Below are positions 1 through 11,933 of a DNA stretch of 64,000 nucleotides, one piece after another. The notes under the pieces were generated by a model. The model ran no database searches. It was not told the origin of the DNA and saw only the letters and a program-made list of their open reading frames with translations. Source of the stretch: Gymnogyps californianus (taxonomy: Eukaryota; Chordata; Aves; Accipitriformes; Cathartidae); NCBI RefSeq assembly GCF_018139145.2, contig NC_059477.1, forward strand, positions 32,467,502 to 32,531,501. The letters are read 5' to 3'. Every line of letters starts with the position of its first letter. Positions within the stretch are counted from its first letter, which is position 1. The translations under genes were made by a program, and so were the position numbers.

Positions 1-85
1 AAAGGAAGCTGTAGAACCAAGGAACGTCTGCATTCATGAGGTGCCAGGCTGTCAGCAAAATGGAGGAAGGAATCAAAGACAATGT

Positions 86-112
86 AAAAAAAAAAAAAAA
101 ATTTTTTTTTTT
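86..112. repeat. A16 followed directly by T11 homopolymer pair
   Basis: Sixteen A (86-101) run straight into eleven T (102-112). The junction is self-complementary and could fold as a short hairpin. It is simple-sequence DNA. Open frames crossing it contain poly-lysine/phenylalanine runs produced by the homopolymer and are not genes. Run lengths here are prone to sequencing error. Confidence 0.9.
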
Positions 113-3100
113 AATATCCCTTCTGTTTTGCATCCTTGAGTCTGATGGTCTCACCAGGCCTACAGGAGAGGATTGTCCTTCACTTTCAAACAGCATCTCA
201 GTGTTACACAACGGATCTCACCCAGGATGTCGTAAAAGCCCTTATGGTCCATTTTGTGGGATTTAAAGCTGCGGGATGCTTGAGTGTTTGCCTTGTTTGT
301 TGTGGTTTTTTGCATGCGAAAAGGAAACCTCAGAAATGTGCATAATTACTAATATTAAACAGTCAGTGTGCGGTAAAAATAACATTAGATCTTGGTGGAG
401 TTATAGCTGCAGAGCTGTTCTTGCTGGTAACAGCCACACACTCAGCTGCTCCACCAGATAATGTCTGCCAAAAGCCCGACTATTCTGCAGTCTATATGTA
501 CATAGAGACTGTTGCTGTGGACAGAGCTGTTATTAAAAAGGCACAGAAATCATGCTTTCTGTTTTTTCCGTCCCACCCTGAAATTGCCCTCCTAGTGCCC
601 ATTGCAGGAGTTGGTTGGTTGAGAAGTCAGAGGTGCAGAGAGGAAAGAGTTTGCATTTTCTTTTCTGTATGTGGGTGCTCTGCCTGGGGCTAGCAGTTGA
701 TCACAGCATGATAGTGCTGTTTTCTCTATGTAAGAAGGTAATTTTTTAATGAAATGTGTGACTCAATAACACAGAGAAGTCCAGATTTCCTTCTGTCGCT
801 GAGGCGGGCATTCTTCAAGTGTAGCCCCATTCTTCTGGCCTGTTTTTGTTAATCATTATCATAAAAATTCCTAAACAGGCCAAAAACCTCATCTCTCAGA
901 AACGAGAAAGTAGGAACAGTTCTTTTGGTCAGTGATGGGTAGGAGGAAACATGAACAAAAATCCTTGACCTGAAATTTGGGAAATGTAGAGGTGCATGTT
1001 TTGAAACATGCATAATATATGTGGCAGAGAGCAAAAGAAAAACTGAATTTTAAAAGAATTCAAAATCTAAATCTTAGTTTTGCAGTTTGGACTCTGCACT
1101 GGTGAAGTTTATTCCCAGAGAAGTGTTGCAAGTGGGCTTCAGGCAATAAGTTTGGTTAAGCATAAACTTAATAAGCATCAATAGTGTCTTGGTACCAGGA
1201 TAAAAGCAGTAATAGTAACAGAATAAAATGTTCAATAATGGAAAACTTTAAAAATATCTTAAGTGTTCTGTAAGTTGTAAACATATCTAAATTGAACCTC
1301 TGTTTCTCATCTTCCTGTCAGTAAAAAAGATATCACCAGACAAAAGGTTGTTTAGGTGTGCAAGGTTTCACCTTTCTTTCTGGCATATGATAAGGATCAT
1401 TTAATAAACGTAGTTAGCTGGAAGCCTTATGCAGTGTTGTGAACCTCAGGCTTTCAAAAATTGTGGATTGCATTCACCAATGCCTTAAACATGAGATTTG
1501 CAAACAGTACACGTTTGCTTGCTTTTTGTATATGTATTCCAGACTTCAAACCTCTAGGATCTGTCCTTTTAAAGTTTACATTGATAACCAAGTTTCACGG
1601 AAGGTTTCAGGAGGCTTGTCAGGAGCAATCCAGTCTCTGTTTTATAGTATGTTAAATCCAGTATGAATAGTAATACAGAACTGAAGTTTTACATCATTTT
1701 CTCTTATGTGTAATATATGTAACTTCCAGATGAGACACCAATGGGACTTGTTGATATTCATCCAACACAATGCACTGATCATAATTTATTTGTATGCAGT
1801 AATATTTCACAGATTTTATTGAGACAAAATTTTGGAGTTTGGAAACAAATTAGTCTGGCTTATTTGAACACATTCAAATAGACATTCTGGGAACCTGCAG
1901 AGCTCTGGGTGTTTTCCATTTCTTGTAAGATCTCCAAGGCCAAATGAGAGCAAAACGCATCATTAAAAGGCCATACAACTGCCACAATTGTCTCTCACCA
2001 ACCTGTAATTACAAATAGTTCCCACCGATTTGCCCCACTGACCTCCAATGAAGGCAAATGAGCGTTTATTTGGCACTGTGTTGCAAATTGTCCTGCGTAT
2101 TTCTTGTCGTATGTTGAAGTTTTTATTCTTTCCGCTTTGTTTCTTTGTGTTTTGGGGAATCATGAGTTGGTAGTATTTGCCTAAAAGTTGTAAAAACAGG
2201 AGAAAGAAAAATTTAAAACTGAAGAGGGAATGTGTTGGCAGAAAAAAACCATTTGAAGCCACTGGGGAATTCCTACTGTCACTTGAAATGGCTGTTGTGG
2301 GGGAGGATAATACAAAGGCCTGGATATTTAAATGTGACTAAGATAAACAAGCAATGTTTCTTATCCTTGAGCTGGTTACAATCTAATCCACGCAGCTCAG
2401 TGTAAAAGTGCATTTTTGGCCTTAATTGATATTTTTACTAATGTCAGTGCAGTCTGGAACGATCACATTTTGCTTTGACAGCGTAAAGCGTTGTGTAAGT
2501 GTTCATCCATACCACTGAACAATAAACATTGCCTTAGCCAGCCCATCAGAGCTTGAACATTTGAACTGGGAGCCGTCTTGCCATGAGGGCGGGAAGGGAG
2601 CTATTTTTCTTGCCGAGAGCAGAGTTGTCAATGGTGGTTTGGGGGGACATCAGCAGGGGCTGGTTGCAAGAGTTTTAGATTATATGGGTCTGATCCCATA
2701 ACCTGGCTGGCCCTGAACTCTCAGAGGGGCAAAAGAAGTTGTGTGTGTGTGAAAGCCAGGTAGGACTAGACCCTGAGATAGTTTAACTGCCTGTTTGTAG
2801 TGCAATTTCAGTATTAACTGTGAAGAGAGAAATTCTTTAAATACCGATGGATGCTAAAGCTCCTGCATGATGCCTGTCACAATATATCCTCCCTGGTTAT
2901 TTGCTTTAAGAGTGTTAAGTCCACCTTATTTCTTTTTAAGTCTGAGGCTGAAGTTTTTGTTGGAATCCCTGTCCATGAGCAGTGCCTCCACTACGGGTGG
3001 GTTATTCCTCCTGGCCCTGGAGCACGCTCACCTCCAGCCAAACAGGACTTTTGCCAGAGGGTGCTTCCCTCTTACTCAGAGCCACGCAGCCCTGTGTGCC

Positions 3101-5625
3101 CCCTTAGAGGGGCAACAAAAAAAGGATCTCAAAAGAAAAAGTGAATCCTTATTTTTCTTATCCATGGTTCAATCAAGGCTTTGTCTGCTTGTTGCTGTCC
3201 CCAGGGTGTGGGCGACAGGTGGTGGTTGGAGAAGCTGCTGTGAGTGCTGGGAGCCATCCAAGCTTCTTTTCTGAGTTTAGATGCTCTTGAAAAGCTTTGG
3301 GTAGCAGAGCATTGCCCCCAGACTGCTACGCCAATGCAGTGGACCTGTCTGCTCTGGACCTGCCTAAAATGATGCTGACATAGGTAATAATATAATATAT
3401 TATAGAGAGATTTGTAGGCTTTCTGCAGCAATTTCCCTCACTTGAGTTCAACTCTTCCATTTCAGTACTTTGGCACCTCAGTTTCTGCCCTGTCCCCAAA
3501 CCCAGGAGCACAGAAGGTGAAATCCACGGGAGGGAAAAACTACTTTTTTCCAAAGTTCCCGTAGCTTTTCCAAGCAGCAGTTATGGTTTGATTGAGCTGA
3601 GAGGAAAAAAGCTCACCAAGAAACAACAACATAACCAAAAGAAACAAAACCAGAATGTGACAACATTAAAAAAAAAAAAAAAAGGAAGGGAAGGTAAAGT
3701 AATTGCTGTTTGCTTTTGAATTAAAAAAGAAAAATCAAAATTTCATGATGCTATAAAACTGTATCAGTTTTATCTTAACCCATTTTGTTTATTTGTAGTA
3801 GGAAAAATTTGTCCTTTTATTCACTTAAACTAACTTATTTTTTATTTTGGTGTACTTAGTGTTTGAGGGGGTACGGGATAATGTTGGTGAGAGCCAAGCA
3901 CCATATGCAAACATTGCAAGCTCCCCACAGCAGCATTCAATGAGGGCCAGGCTCTGAGCCATTTAGGACATTTATAACTCCCACTGAAGTAATTTAAAGT
4001 TCTGCCATCCAGTACCTTCCACCTATATTGTTTTTCCTTTAAATCTATTTGAAACGTATCTGTCTTTGTCCTTTTAAAATAAATTTCTCAATACTTCTCT
4101 TTGTTTTCAGAAGCATGAGATCATTGTTTTTGATGGTTAAGAGTTTCAAAAGAAAAAAAACACACTAATTTGCTTCATGTAGTTTGTTTAAAGAAATGAG
4201 CAATGACATTCTTTTTATTATTATTGCTTCATCCGAAATCCATATATCTATTTTACAGTCTTTGGTGGCCTAAAATTATAAATAACATTTTAAAGTTAGT
4301 TTGCCTGTGGGAGAAGAAAACTCGGGAGAAGCTGGCTGTGCAATCATCAGGCCAAACCTACAGTGTCAGATGAAAGAGCTGAGAGCAAGCGCGGGTGAGC
4401 AGAAGGGACACAAATAAGGCACTGTTGGGGTGGGAAGGCACAAAATGGGTTAAGCTTCAAAGTTGCTGCTTATGAGAGTAAATGGGAAATAAGATGTGGA
4501 AATGCCATACCTCAGTGTGTGTATGAATGCAAATGAAGTTTGTCTTGACCCTAAGAGCCGACGTTGACATGACACCACATCTGCATGCATCCAAGACTGG
4601 TCTGTGCAGGGGAGAGCACTGGGCTGTTACCAGCTTGTCCCCTCACATCCTTTTCTGCTTCTGGGAGAGGAGAGGAGCCTGTCATGGTTGGCCCCATCTC
4701 AAGAAAACTTGGAGCTCTGAGTGCTGAGCTAGCTGGGAGTTTAAGAAAAGGAATAGCTTAGATACGTGTGTTTGCATCCAGGGGCTGCTACTGTGCGTGT
4801 CCTCCTTTTGCCTTCTTCCAATGCTGTAAAGCACAGGGTTGTTCTGAGTTTCCTCTCGGTTCATCGCTCCCAGTGTACAAGTGCTTCAATTAATTCAAAA
4901 TATAAAGTCAGGAATCCCTCTGGACCAGTTCTTCCTTGCTCAGGTATATAGTAAAACAAAGAAAAATTGGTACTACCACGTGAAATACTGTGCTCACTGT
5001 GTCTGTACTGGCTCTGCATCACCAGCCAGCTGGCTCCTCAAGAAGAATTTTAGTCCCCTCTGAAACCTGTGAAACACTTCACAAGTTCACACAGCCTCAG
5101 TAGCCAGATCTTGCCAAGGTTGGCTGGGATCCACGCCACCTTGCATGCGTGTAGTTCAGCATGCCATACTTCTGAACAGTGTATTTGGAGCTGGTTGATG
5201 ACTGTGTATTTACCAAACAAACCTTGTCTGATTATATTAATTCACATCCTCTTTGTGTATCACTATCAAATGAAAAATTAATCTCTCCTTAGTTTCCATG
5301 ACACATGTCTGCTCTGGGATGGGGAGCACAGACAACTGTACACAAACTCAAGGTCTGGTGTCCAGCTAAAAACTGTCTCTTCACACGATCTTCCTATGTC
5401 CGTCTTGCTATCTTCTATGCCAATGAAGAACTCTTTCTACTGTCTGGTAAAGTTAATACTGATCCAGAGATCGGTGGCAACATGACCATGATTTTGACTG
5501 CACAAGACCTAATTCATTGCACCAGATCCTGGTTTATTTCTTTGCAATTTCCAGATCATCAATGAGGATTGGTTCCCTGAAGATACCCTTTAAGACATGG
5601 CTTTCCAGAGGGCAAGACAACCTGA
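113..5625. other. AT-rich single-copy non-coding DNA, no gene seen
   Basis: No coding exon, RNA gene or intact mobile element is recognised. The longest open frames here (97-135 codons around 2851-3431) overlap on both strands and resemble no protein family I know. Visible items are an A16 run at 3668-3683 followed by a purine-rich stretch, a POU-type octamer ATGCAAAT at 4527-4534, and a short phrase near 3976-3990 (ctcccactgaagt) like the decayed amniote repeats seen more clearly at 58.4 and 63.5 kb. The rest looks like ordinary avian intergenic or intronic DNA. Confidence 0.7.
3668..3683. repeat. Poly-A run (A16)
   Basis: Sixteen consecutive A followed by a GGAAGGGAAGG purine stretch. I see no target-site duplication or retrocopy body upstream, so it is scored as simple sequence and not as the tail of a processed pseudogene. 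Confidence 0.85.
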
Positions 5626-5628
5626 GCA

Positions 5629-5658
5629 GGCTAGCCATCTGAGGGCTAGCCATCTGAG
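5629..5658. repeat. Perfect 15-bp tandem duplication, two copies
   Basis: The unit GGCTAGCCATCTGAG occurs at 5629-5643 and again at 5644-5658 with no change. The duplication is flanked on both sides by CTGAGCAGG-like sequence. It looks like a recent small slippage duplication about 70 bp from the LTR insertion. No function is inferred. Confidence 0.9.
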
Positions 5659-5725
5659 CAGGAAGTTTATTGGCAAATATGAACCAACTCTAAGTAATAC
5701 AGGCAATATTCAAACAGGAATCTTC

Positions 5726-5730
5726 CTACT
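5726..5730. repeat. Left target-site duplication of the 5731-6851 LTR
   Basis: The five bases CTACT directly before the LTR are repeated directly after it at 6852-6856. A 5-bp duplication is the usual size for ERVL-type integration and fixes both ends of the insertion. Confidence 0.8.
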
Positions 5731-6851
5731 TGTAGTGGGTTGACCTTGGCTGGATGCCAGGTGCCCACCAAACTGCTCTATCACTCTGCCCTCCTCAGCT
5801 GGACAGGAGGAGAGAAAATACAATGAAAGGCTCATGGGTCAAGATAAGGACAGGGAAATCACTCAGCAATTACTGTCACAGGCAAAACAGACTCAACTTG
5901 GGGAAATTAATTTATTGCCAATCAAAATCAGAGTAGGATAATGAGAAATAAAACCTAATCTTAAAACATCTTCCCCCCACCCCTCCCTTCTTCCCAGGCT
6001 CAACTTCACTCCCGATTTCTCTACCTCCTCCCTACCCCGAGCGGCAGAGGAGGACAGGGAATGGGGGTTGCAGTCAGTTCATCACATGTTGTCTCTGCAG
6101 TTCCTTCCTCCTCACACTCTTCCCCTGCTCCAACGTGGGATCCCTCCCACAGGAGACAGTCCTCCATGAACTTCTCCAACGGAAGTCCTTCCCATGGGCT
6201 GCAGTTCTTCACAAACTGCTCCAGCGTGGGTCCCTTCCACGGGGTGCAGTCCTTCAGGAACAGACTGCTCCAGCGTGGGTCCCCCGCGGGGTCACAAGTC
6301 CTGCCAGCAAACCTGCTCCAGCCTGGGCTCCTCTCTCCATGGGTCCACAGGTCCTGCCAGGAGCCTGCTCCAGCGCGGGCTTCCCACGGGGTCACAGCCT
6401 CCTTTGGGCATCCCCTGCTCCGGCGTGGGGTCCTCCATGGGCTGCAGGTGGATATCTGCTCCACCGTGGACCTCCATGGGCTGCAGGGGGACAGCCTGCC
6501 TCACCATGGTCTTCCCCATGGGCTGCAGGGGAATCTCTGCTCCGGCGCCTGGAGCACCTCCTCCCCCTCCTTCTTCACTGACCTTGGTGTCTGCAGAGTT
6601 GTTTCTCTCACATATTCGCACTTCTGTCTTCTGGCTACCATTGCGCAGTAACTTTTTTCCCTTTCTTAAATCTGTTATCCCAGAGGCACTACCACCATCA
6701 CTGATGGGCTCGGCCTTGGCCAGTGGTGGGTCCATCTTGGAGCCGTCTGGCATTGGCTCCGTTGGACATAGGGGAAGCTTCTGGCATCTTCTCACAGAAG
6801 CCACCCCTGTAGCCCCCTGCTACCAAAACCTTGCCACACAAACCCAATACG
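5731..6851 (-). mobile_element. Solo LTR of an avian ERVL-type endogenous retrovirus
   Basis: This 1121-bp element is a single LTR with no retroviral genes beside it. On the minus strand it runs from CGTATTGGG (the first T of the expected TG now C) to CCCACTACA, so the end keeps CA. A perfect 5-bp target duplication, CTACT, flanks it. I recognise the sequence from memory as an LTR family common in birds. A minus-strand AATAAA lies at 5916-5911, about 180 bp from the 3' end, where a poly-A signal would be expected. The centre holds about ten degenerate units at 40-52 bp spacing (6125-6555). Stop codons are rare in this GC-rich part, so long open frames occur on both strands (up to 239 codons), but their translations are low-complexity Ser/Pro/Gly-rich and not retroviral proteins. 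A solo LTR normally results from recombination between the two LTRs of a provirus. The family name and orientation are from memory; the boundaries are directly visible. Confidence 0.88.
6125..6555 (-). repeat. Degenerate 40-52-bp repeat array inside the LTR
   Basis: The phrase CTGCTCCAGCGTGGGTCC (plus strand) recurs with changes beginning near 6125, 6171, 6216, 6265, 6313, 6365, 6415, 6456, 6496 and 6537. Between copies the phrases CATGGGCTGCAG and GGGGTCACA also recur. The spacing is regular enough to be tandem in origin but the units have diverged. The array is GC-rich and lacks stop codons, which explains the long spurious open frames. Confidence 0.8.
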
Positions 6852-6856
6852 CTACT
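6852..6856. repeat. Right target-site duplication of the 5731-6851 LTR
   Basis: CTACT, identical to 5726-5730. It marks the right end of the LTR insertion. Confidence 0.8.
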
Positions 6857-7981
6857 TTAGACCTGTCTACTAGCAAGGAAACAAAAAATATTATTACTTC
6901 TGTTCTGGGATAGCCAGGGCCAATCTGGTACTCAGAGCTCCTATATGCATACCATCCCAGCCCAGGGATCTTCAAGAAAATCAGAAAGCTCTGACTAAAA
7001 TGGATTTCACAGCCTTAATACAGTTAAGACGTTTTGGTTCTTCAACCTTTGACTCTACAGTTTCTTATAATCATCCTCTTAATCCTGGATTTAATCTCTC
7101 AAAGGCAGGGCCAGGCTCTGCACCCTCCATCTCACCAAATGGATGTTGAATGGCTTTTTTGGAAGAAAAAGAGCTCACATAAATATTCAAGACATCCTCA
7201 CCAGCAGCAGAAAAGGCTCAATTATAAACACTTACCTGGCAAGGTAGGAAAGGGTTTCAGTTTGGCTCACTGACATCTTCTGACTCTATCCAAAGCACAG
7301 AGCCAAGGTATTTTGAGCCTGCCAGTGCTGAAGAAGTCAGGCCCCCCAACAAGATCACCAGAAGTTCTATTTTAGAAATAGTCTGGTTTTGCCTTCTGCA
7401 AAGATAAGAGTTTAAAATATTTAAGAAAGAGACATGGGCCTTCCAGGTCCCATAACTCAATCTTGATGGGACTTCTGAGACAAATTTTGCAACCGGCGTC
7501 CTCATCCTTTCCATTCCAGTTATAGGCGAATGGGAGAGCTACAAAGTTTTAACAGCAGGGCTCCTTTCCAGTCTTTTATACGCATATATCGCACAGAGGT
7601 CTCCCAGATATCTATCAAAAGTGATCTTGGAATTCCATCCAAACTGCCCAATATATCCATCAATATTCTTTCCAGAACTTGAAGAAACATGGAAAAGCTG
7701 AGCTTACAGGACATTTGGGTACAGTGGACTTTATACAGACATGTATTTTAGATCTACTCCTCAGCTTTTTGCACCTTCTGCAAAAATAATAATGATTAAA
7801 AAAAGCCTATCTGTATCAGCATAAGGTAAACTAAGCCCAGCTCAGCTTCCATTTTGGAGACATGCTCTTCACCAGGCAGCTTGTGGCACATGTAGAGCTC
7901 TGCATGGGCTGCTCAGAGCACCAGCGCTTCCCAGGATGTGTGTCTCCTACTCCAAGGGTGCTCATGACTGCAAAACTTTCT
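6857..7981. other. Single-copy non-coding DNA, no gene seen
   Basis: This is flanking DNA to the right of the LTR. It contains no retroviral internal sequence, which supports the solo-LTR reading. Open frames of up to 85 codons (for example on the minus strand at 7257-7514) match nothing I know. Confidence 0.65.
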
Positions 7982-8028
7982 AGCAGACAAGTCTGTCTGC
8001 TTTCTAACAACTGTCCGGTTGTTAGAAA
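7982..8028. repeat. Two adjacent perfect hairpins
   Basis: The first inverted repeat pairs 7982-7989 with 7994-8001 (8 bp, 4-nt loop; arm AGCAGACA). The second pairs 8001-8011 with 8018-8028 (11 bp, 6-nt loop; arm TTTCTAACAAC). They share base 8001, so a single strand could fold into two back-to-back stems. The stems are too short for a microRNA precursor. Function is unknown; the pairing is read directly from the sequence. Confidence 0.85.
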
Positions 8029-9604
8029 TACCTGAGCTAATGTGGGTACCAAAGCAGCCTCACTGCAGCAGAGTGGAGTTCCCAGCAGGCTCATTTCTCC
8101 AAAGAATGTAGGTGAATTCTGAGTAGCCACAGCTTTAGTGGTTCTGGTACTCGTACTATCTCATTTGCACTGTAGAAATGTTCTGTGACTTCTTTAGGCT
8201 GGATACAAGTTTGTAATAATCAGACACAGAAGCAAATGCAATCCTGATAAGCCATAGAGAGCATGCAGGTAAATAACTATTTATATTTACTTTGTTAATG
8301 ATCGGTTTCATCATTTTCTGTTTATGGAGTGTATGAGTCATGACTGAACTTATCTGAACTATTTGCTACTATGTCGAAGTGTCCTTCCTCTGATCTACAG
8401 ATCATGGTATTGAAATTGTCCCACGATCAAATTTATTTCAAGTTGTTCATTCCTCAGTGTCCTCTTTTGCTGGCAACTGCAAAGAAATAAAGACAAGAAT
8501 TGTTAAAAGTTAAAATATGCCTATGTGATGGTTCAAATTAACAGTTATGAGTTTGTCGGGGGGTTTGGGGGGGGGGTTTAGTGGTTTGTTTTTTTTTTTT
8601 TACTCAAGCAATCAGAAGAGCATGCTTGCTTAGTGCATTTCAAATATAATCTGTGATAAAAATGAAGATTGTTTTCTTGACTCAGGATCAACTATGGTAA
8701 ACTTCAACAATGTGTGTATGTGCATGAGAAAGTGAAAGAAAAAGGAAACTTTAAGAGAAGTACTTAATGAGTGGAGAGCTAGGAGCTGTGTTGATTACAG
8801 TACAGTAACTCTTTTTCTTCAGACAGAAGTGTCAGAGACTGGTAAAGGGTAGTTGATTGAAGAAAAAGACGCTGAAGTTATTGAAAACATCCAGCAAGTG
8901 GGTAACTTCTTTGTCCATGGCGATGCATTTCCCTAAATCAGTTTGCTTCGAGTGCGTTGTCTGATAACAACTTTGCTCGTTGTTTGAATGAGAAGTGGGG
9001 ATATTTAATTTGTGTCATCAGAGGTTAGATAATGCAAATCAAGGTGACTGTGCTGACAGATGGTAATGCTTAGTCACAACCAGCCACTCCTGGAGGCTGT
9101 AAGTCTATGATCTATCAGTACAAGTACATTTGTTTTCTTATAACTGATAAGGGAACAAGAGACTCTCCACAGAAGCATTGATTAGGTATTATTTTCTCTC
9201 CTAATGCCTTAAAGTTCATCTGATCCTTTGTAAGAACTTGTGTCTACTTATCCTATTTAATTTAGTGGACTACTTTAAGCCGTTCAAGTTATCCACAGGT
9301 AGTACAGAAGGACTGATAAAAAGCTGATATAAGTGTCTCTATCAGCAGCAGAATTTTCTTATTTTACTGAGGCTTGGAGGAGAAATAGATGCTGACACAG
9401 AGAAAACCCCGCTGGTATGCTGGATGCATTCATGGCAATTAGTCAAGGACCTATCAGCAGGAATTCTTACATTTCTTTTTTCTGTGGCATCTTGAGAATA
9501 TCCTTTCCCAAAGTACAATAAACTTCAGGAGGGAAAGAATGCTACAAGGAAATTCCAGATACGAAATACAGTGTTTCTTCAATGTTATGGTGAGGAGAAT
9601 ATTG
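8029..9604. other. Single-copy non-coding DNA with G- and T-runs
   Basis: No gene is seen. A G6-TTT-G10 stretch (8558-8576) is followed by a T13 run (8589-8601); the G-rich part could form a G-quadruplex only if the ten-G run supplies several tracts. A perfect ATGCAAAT octamer lies at 9032-9039. The remainder is ordinary AT-rich sequence. Confidence 0.65.
8558..8601. repeat. G-rich/T-rich low-complexity tract
   Basis: Six G (8558-8563), three T, ten G (8567-8576), then a short mixed spacer and thirteen T (8589-8601). This is simple sequence. Homopolymer lengths here may be misassembled. Confidence 0.85.
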
Positions 9605-9608
9605 GTGC

Positions 9609-9662
9609 TTGTAAGAGCATGGAGACTGCAATACTAGACCAGACCAGTCATCCCTTTAGTGC
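9609..9662 (+). mobile_element. Decayed CR1-like LINE fragment
   Basis: The run of phrases here (GTAAGAGCATGGAGACTGC, ATACTAGACCAGACCAGTCATCCC) follows the familiar ancient CR1 phrase 'acataagaac...ccatactgggtcagaccaaaggtccatc' at low identity. Only this short piece is recognisable. Assignment is by memory of the consensus, so the subfamily is not given. Confidence 0.5.
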
Positions 9663-10213
9663 AAATTTCTGGGTGGTTTCTTCTGTGCTTTTAATATTCT
9701 TTTGCTTTTTCTAGGTCTTTTTTATTTATTTCATCCCTGCTTATTGAGAAGAAAGTGCATATAAAACATGTTACAAAAGCAGTGATGCTATTTTATTTCA
9801 AGGTGTTACATTTGTCATATAATTATCAATCTATTCGGTGGAACAGTTTCACAGCATGCTTTGTTTGCAGTAGCTGTTGAGAAATGGAAGTTTCTATCAG
9901 CTTGTATGTCTACTTTTCCTTAATGATTGCAATCTTCTGCCATTGAAATTCATTGTAAACCTAACTTAATCTTAGTGGAAACGGGATTTCACCTAATATG
10001 TGTGTGTATGCAGAACGATCTAATCATCTAGTGTGGTAAGACACACAATGAATACATTGACACAAGGTTAGGATTCATAAGGAAAGTCTCATAAAGGCAT
10101 TGTTGATTTGGGTCAGAATTTGAACAATTTGAATTTTTTTGAACGGACATCCTCCCTCCCAAAAGCCACAAGAAAGTTTTCAAGGCCAAATGATTTGTCA
10201 TGAAAAACTGCAT

Positions 10214-10251
10214 CTGGCTCAGGGACTGCAGTCTGGGCTCGCCTGAGCCAG
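10214..10251. repeat. 10-bp inverted repeat, 18-nt loop
   Basis: CTGGCTCAGG at 10214-10223 is the exact reverse complement of CCTGAGCCAG at 10242-10251. It is a short hairpin within single-copy DNA with no inferred function. Confidence 0.8.
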
Positions 10252-11910
10252 GGTTGCTTAAGGGGCCACAACAGCAAAAAGAAAATATCCTCCATTGTTG
10301 GACATTTTCAGGGGAGCAGGAGTGGAAGGGAATTTGTCTCTGGGGAGGGGGAATTTGCTGGAGAAGAGAAGAGGGGAGCAAATGAAGGAATTATAGGAGG
10401 AAAAAAGGGTTCATCTGTGGGCCTTGTGATCTCCTTTGATGATGCATTTAGGGATTCACCACTGTAAAAGCTGTAAAGGGTTGATGGGTACCTGAGCGTC
10501 CCTTGGCATATACACAGGTTGTGGTGTAGCACTGTATCCAGACGGTCCCAGAACAAAGAACTTGTCCTTTGTTACTGTCATCTGAAGGCTTTGCTGCCGA
10601 CTGAAATGGTATTTGGGTTCATTCCTCAGCATACGCTTTTGCAACCTCATTTAAGAAAAAGTTCAAGCAAAAGCTGTGTACGCAACCCCATGAAAAAGCT
10701 ACTGTGGCCTTGAATCTTTCCTCCCTCTTCAGATGTTGCTGGGGATGCATTCTTTCAAATGCTGATATTGTGTTGCTTCCAGACTGAGCCATTTTAGGAT
10801 TGTGGTTAAATATCATATTGTTGAAATTACTGCTGTTGATATTAAATTGGCTGGATGGTGACTTTTGCTTGGGGTTAGCACAAGAATAAATTCCTTCTCT
10901 AACGATTGCTTTCAGGTTCAGTGCCACTAACATTGTGCAGCAAATCTGTTCTGAATGTGCTTAACTAAACCTCTTGGCATTAACAGATGTGTTGCTTCCA
11001 CTGGCGTACACAAAACAGATCTTGCAGAATTTCTTTGTTTTGGGAAATCTGGACTCTTGAAATCAAAGGGGTGAACTGAATGTTTAGAATGAATTTATAT
11101 ATGTTTTAATTCTTGCCCTGTGGAAATACCATACTGTCTCTTAGATGAGATACCTTTAGATTTACATCCAATGCCATTGACAAGATGTCTCTTAAAATTT
11201 GACATCTCAGTACAGTGCCACATACTACTTCAATGTGGAATATTTTTCACTCATTTTATATTAGTTTGAAACCTGTTAGTGCCAGCAAAGAACCCTTAAA
11301 AAGTAGTACTTCTCTGCCAAAGTAAACTTGGAGATACACAGGGGATAGAGCATGAGAAATGCAATGCTCCGCTCTACTATTTCTCATTTGCTTGTTAGAA
11401 GCAACATTTCCATCTTGGTTCTTCTGTTTGGGTTGTCTGATGTATGTGGATGTTGCTGTGTATTTGTTAAGCACTTGTAATTTTCACAACAGTATGAGAT
11501 GCAAATATCACAATAATCCCCTCCTCGGGGATTTCACAGCCTAGAAAACAGAAAAACAGAATAAGCACCTGAGTCAGTATGTAGATAAGTTGCGCAGCCT
11601 AACTCAAGGGAACAGAGCAGCCCTACAGAAAATTTACATGTGTACGTGAAATGTGTGTTCTGATCTTGGAAAAGAAATAAGCCTAAGTATAAATGGGGAA
11701 CATGAACTCTCTGTACCAGTGTTTGGGTGAGGGGGGAAGTACTGGAGGTTTTTTTGGGTAATAGCTGCAGAGCATGAGGCAGGGATGAAGACTGAGACGG
11801 GAGAGGTGGGACCTGTATATGCTGCAGTTTCTCAAGCAAGTGAAGCAAAAGCAAAGGTGGTAGGTGGGCAACCCACAGTAAGTGGGCTCGTGGGGTACCC
11901 TCTTGTGATG

Positions 11911-11933
11911 CTCAAGGATGAGCTGTCCTTGAG
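11911..11933. repeat. 8-bp inverted repeat
   Basis: CTCAAGGA (11911-11918) pairs with TCCTTGAG (11926-11933) across a 7-nt loop. A further related CTCAAGGACAG follows at about 11965. Probably incidental. Confidence 0.7.

Noticed and set aside
86..112. Poly-A/poly-T considered as a retrogene tail
   Set aside because: No coding body or target-site duplication is visible on either side.
6125..6555. Regularly spaced repeats that could suggest a CRISPR array
   Set aside because: The units are degenerate, the spacing varies from 40 to 52 bp, the intervening sequences are related to each other, and the array is inside an avian LTR. There are no cas genes and the genome is vertebrate.
6061..6913. 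Overlapping open frames of 148-239 codons on both strands
   Set aside because: They lie within or overlap the GC-rich LTR repeat array. The translations are low-complexity Ser/Pro/Gly-rich, differ in every frame and resemble no retroviral or cellular protein.
8558..8576. G-quadruplex candidate
   Set aside because: There are only two separate G-runs (G6 and G10). A four-tract structure needs the long run to be split internally, so it is not called as a feature beyond low-complexity sequence.
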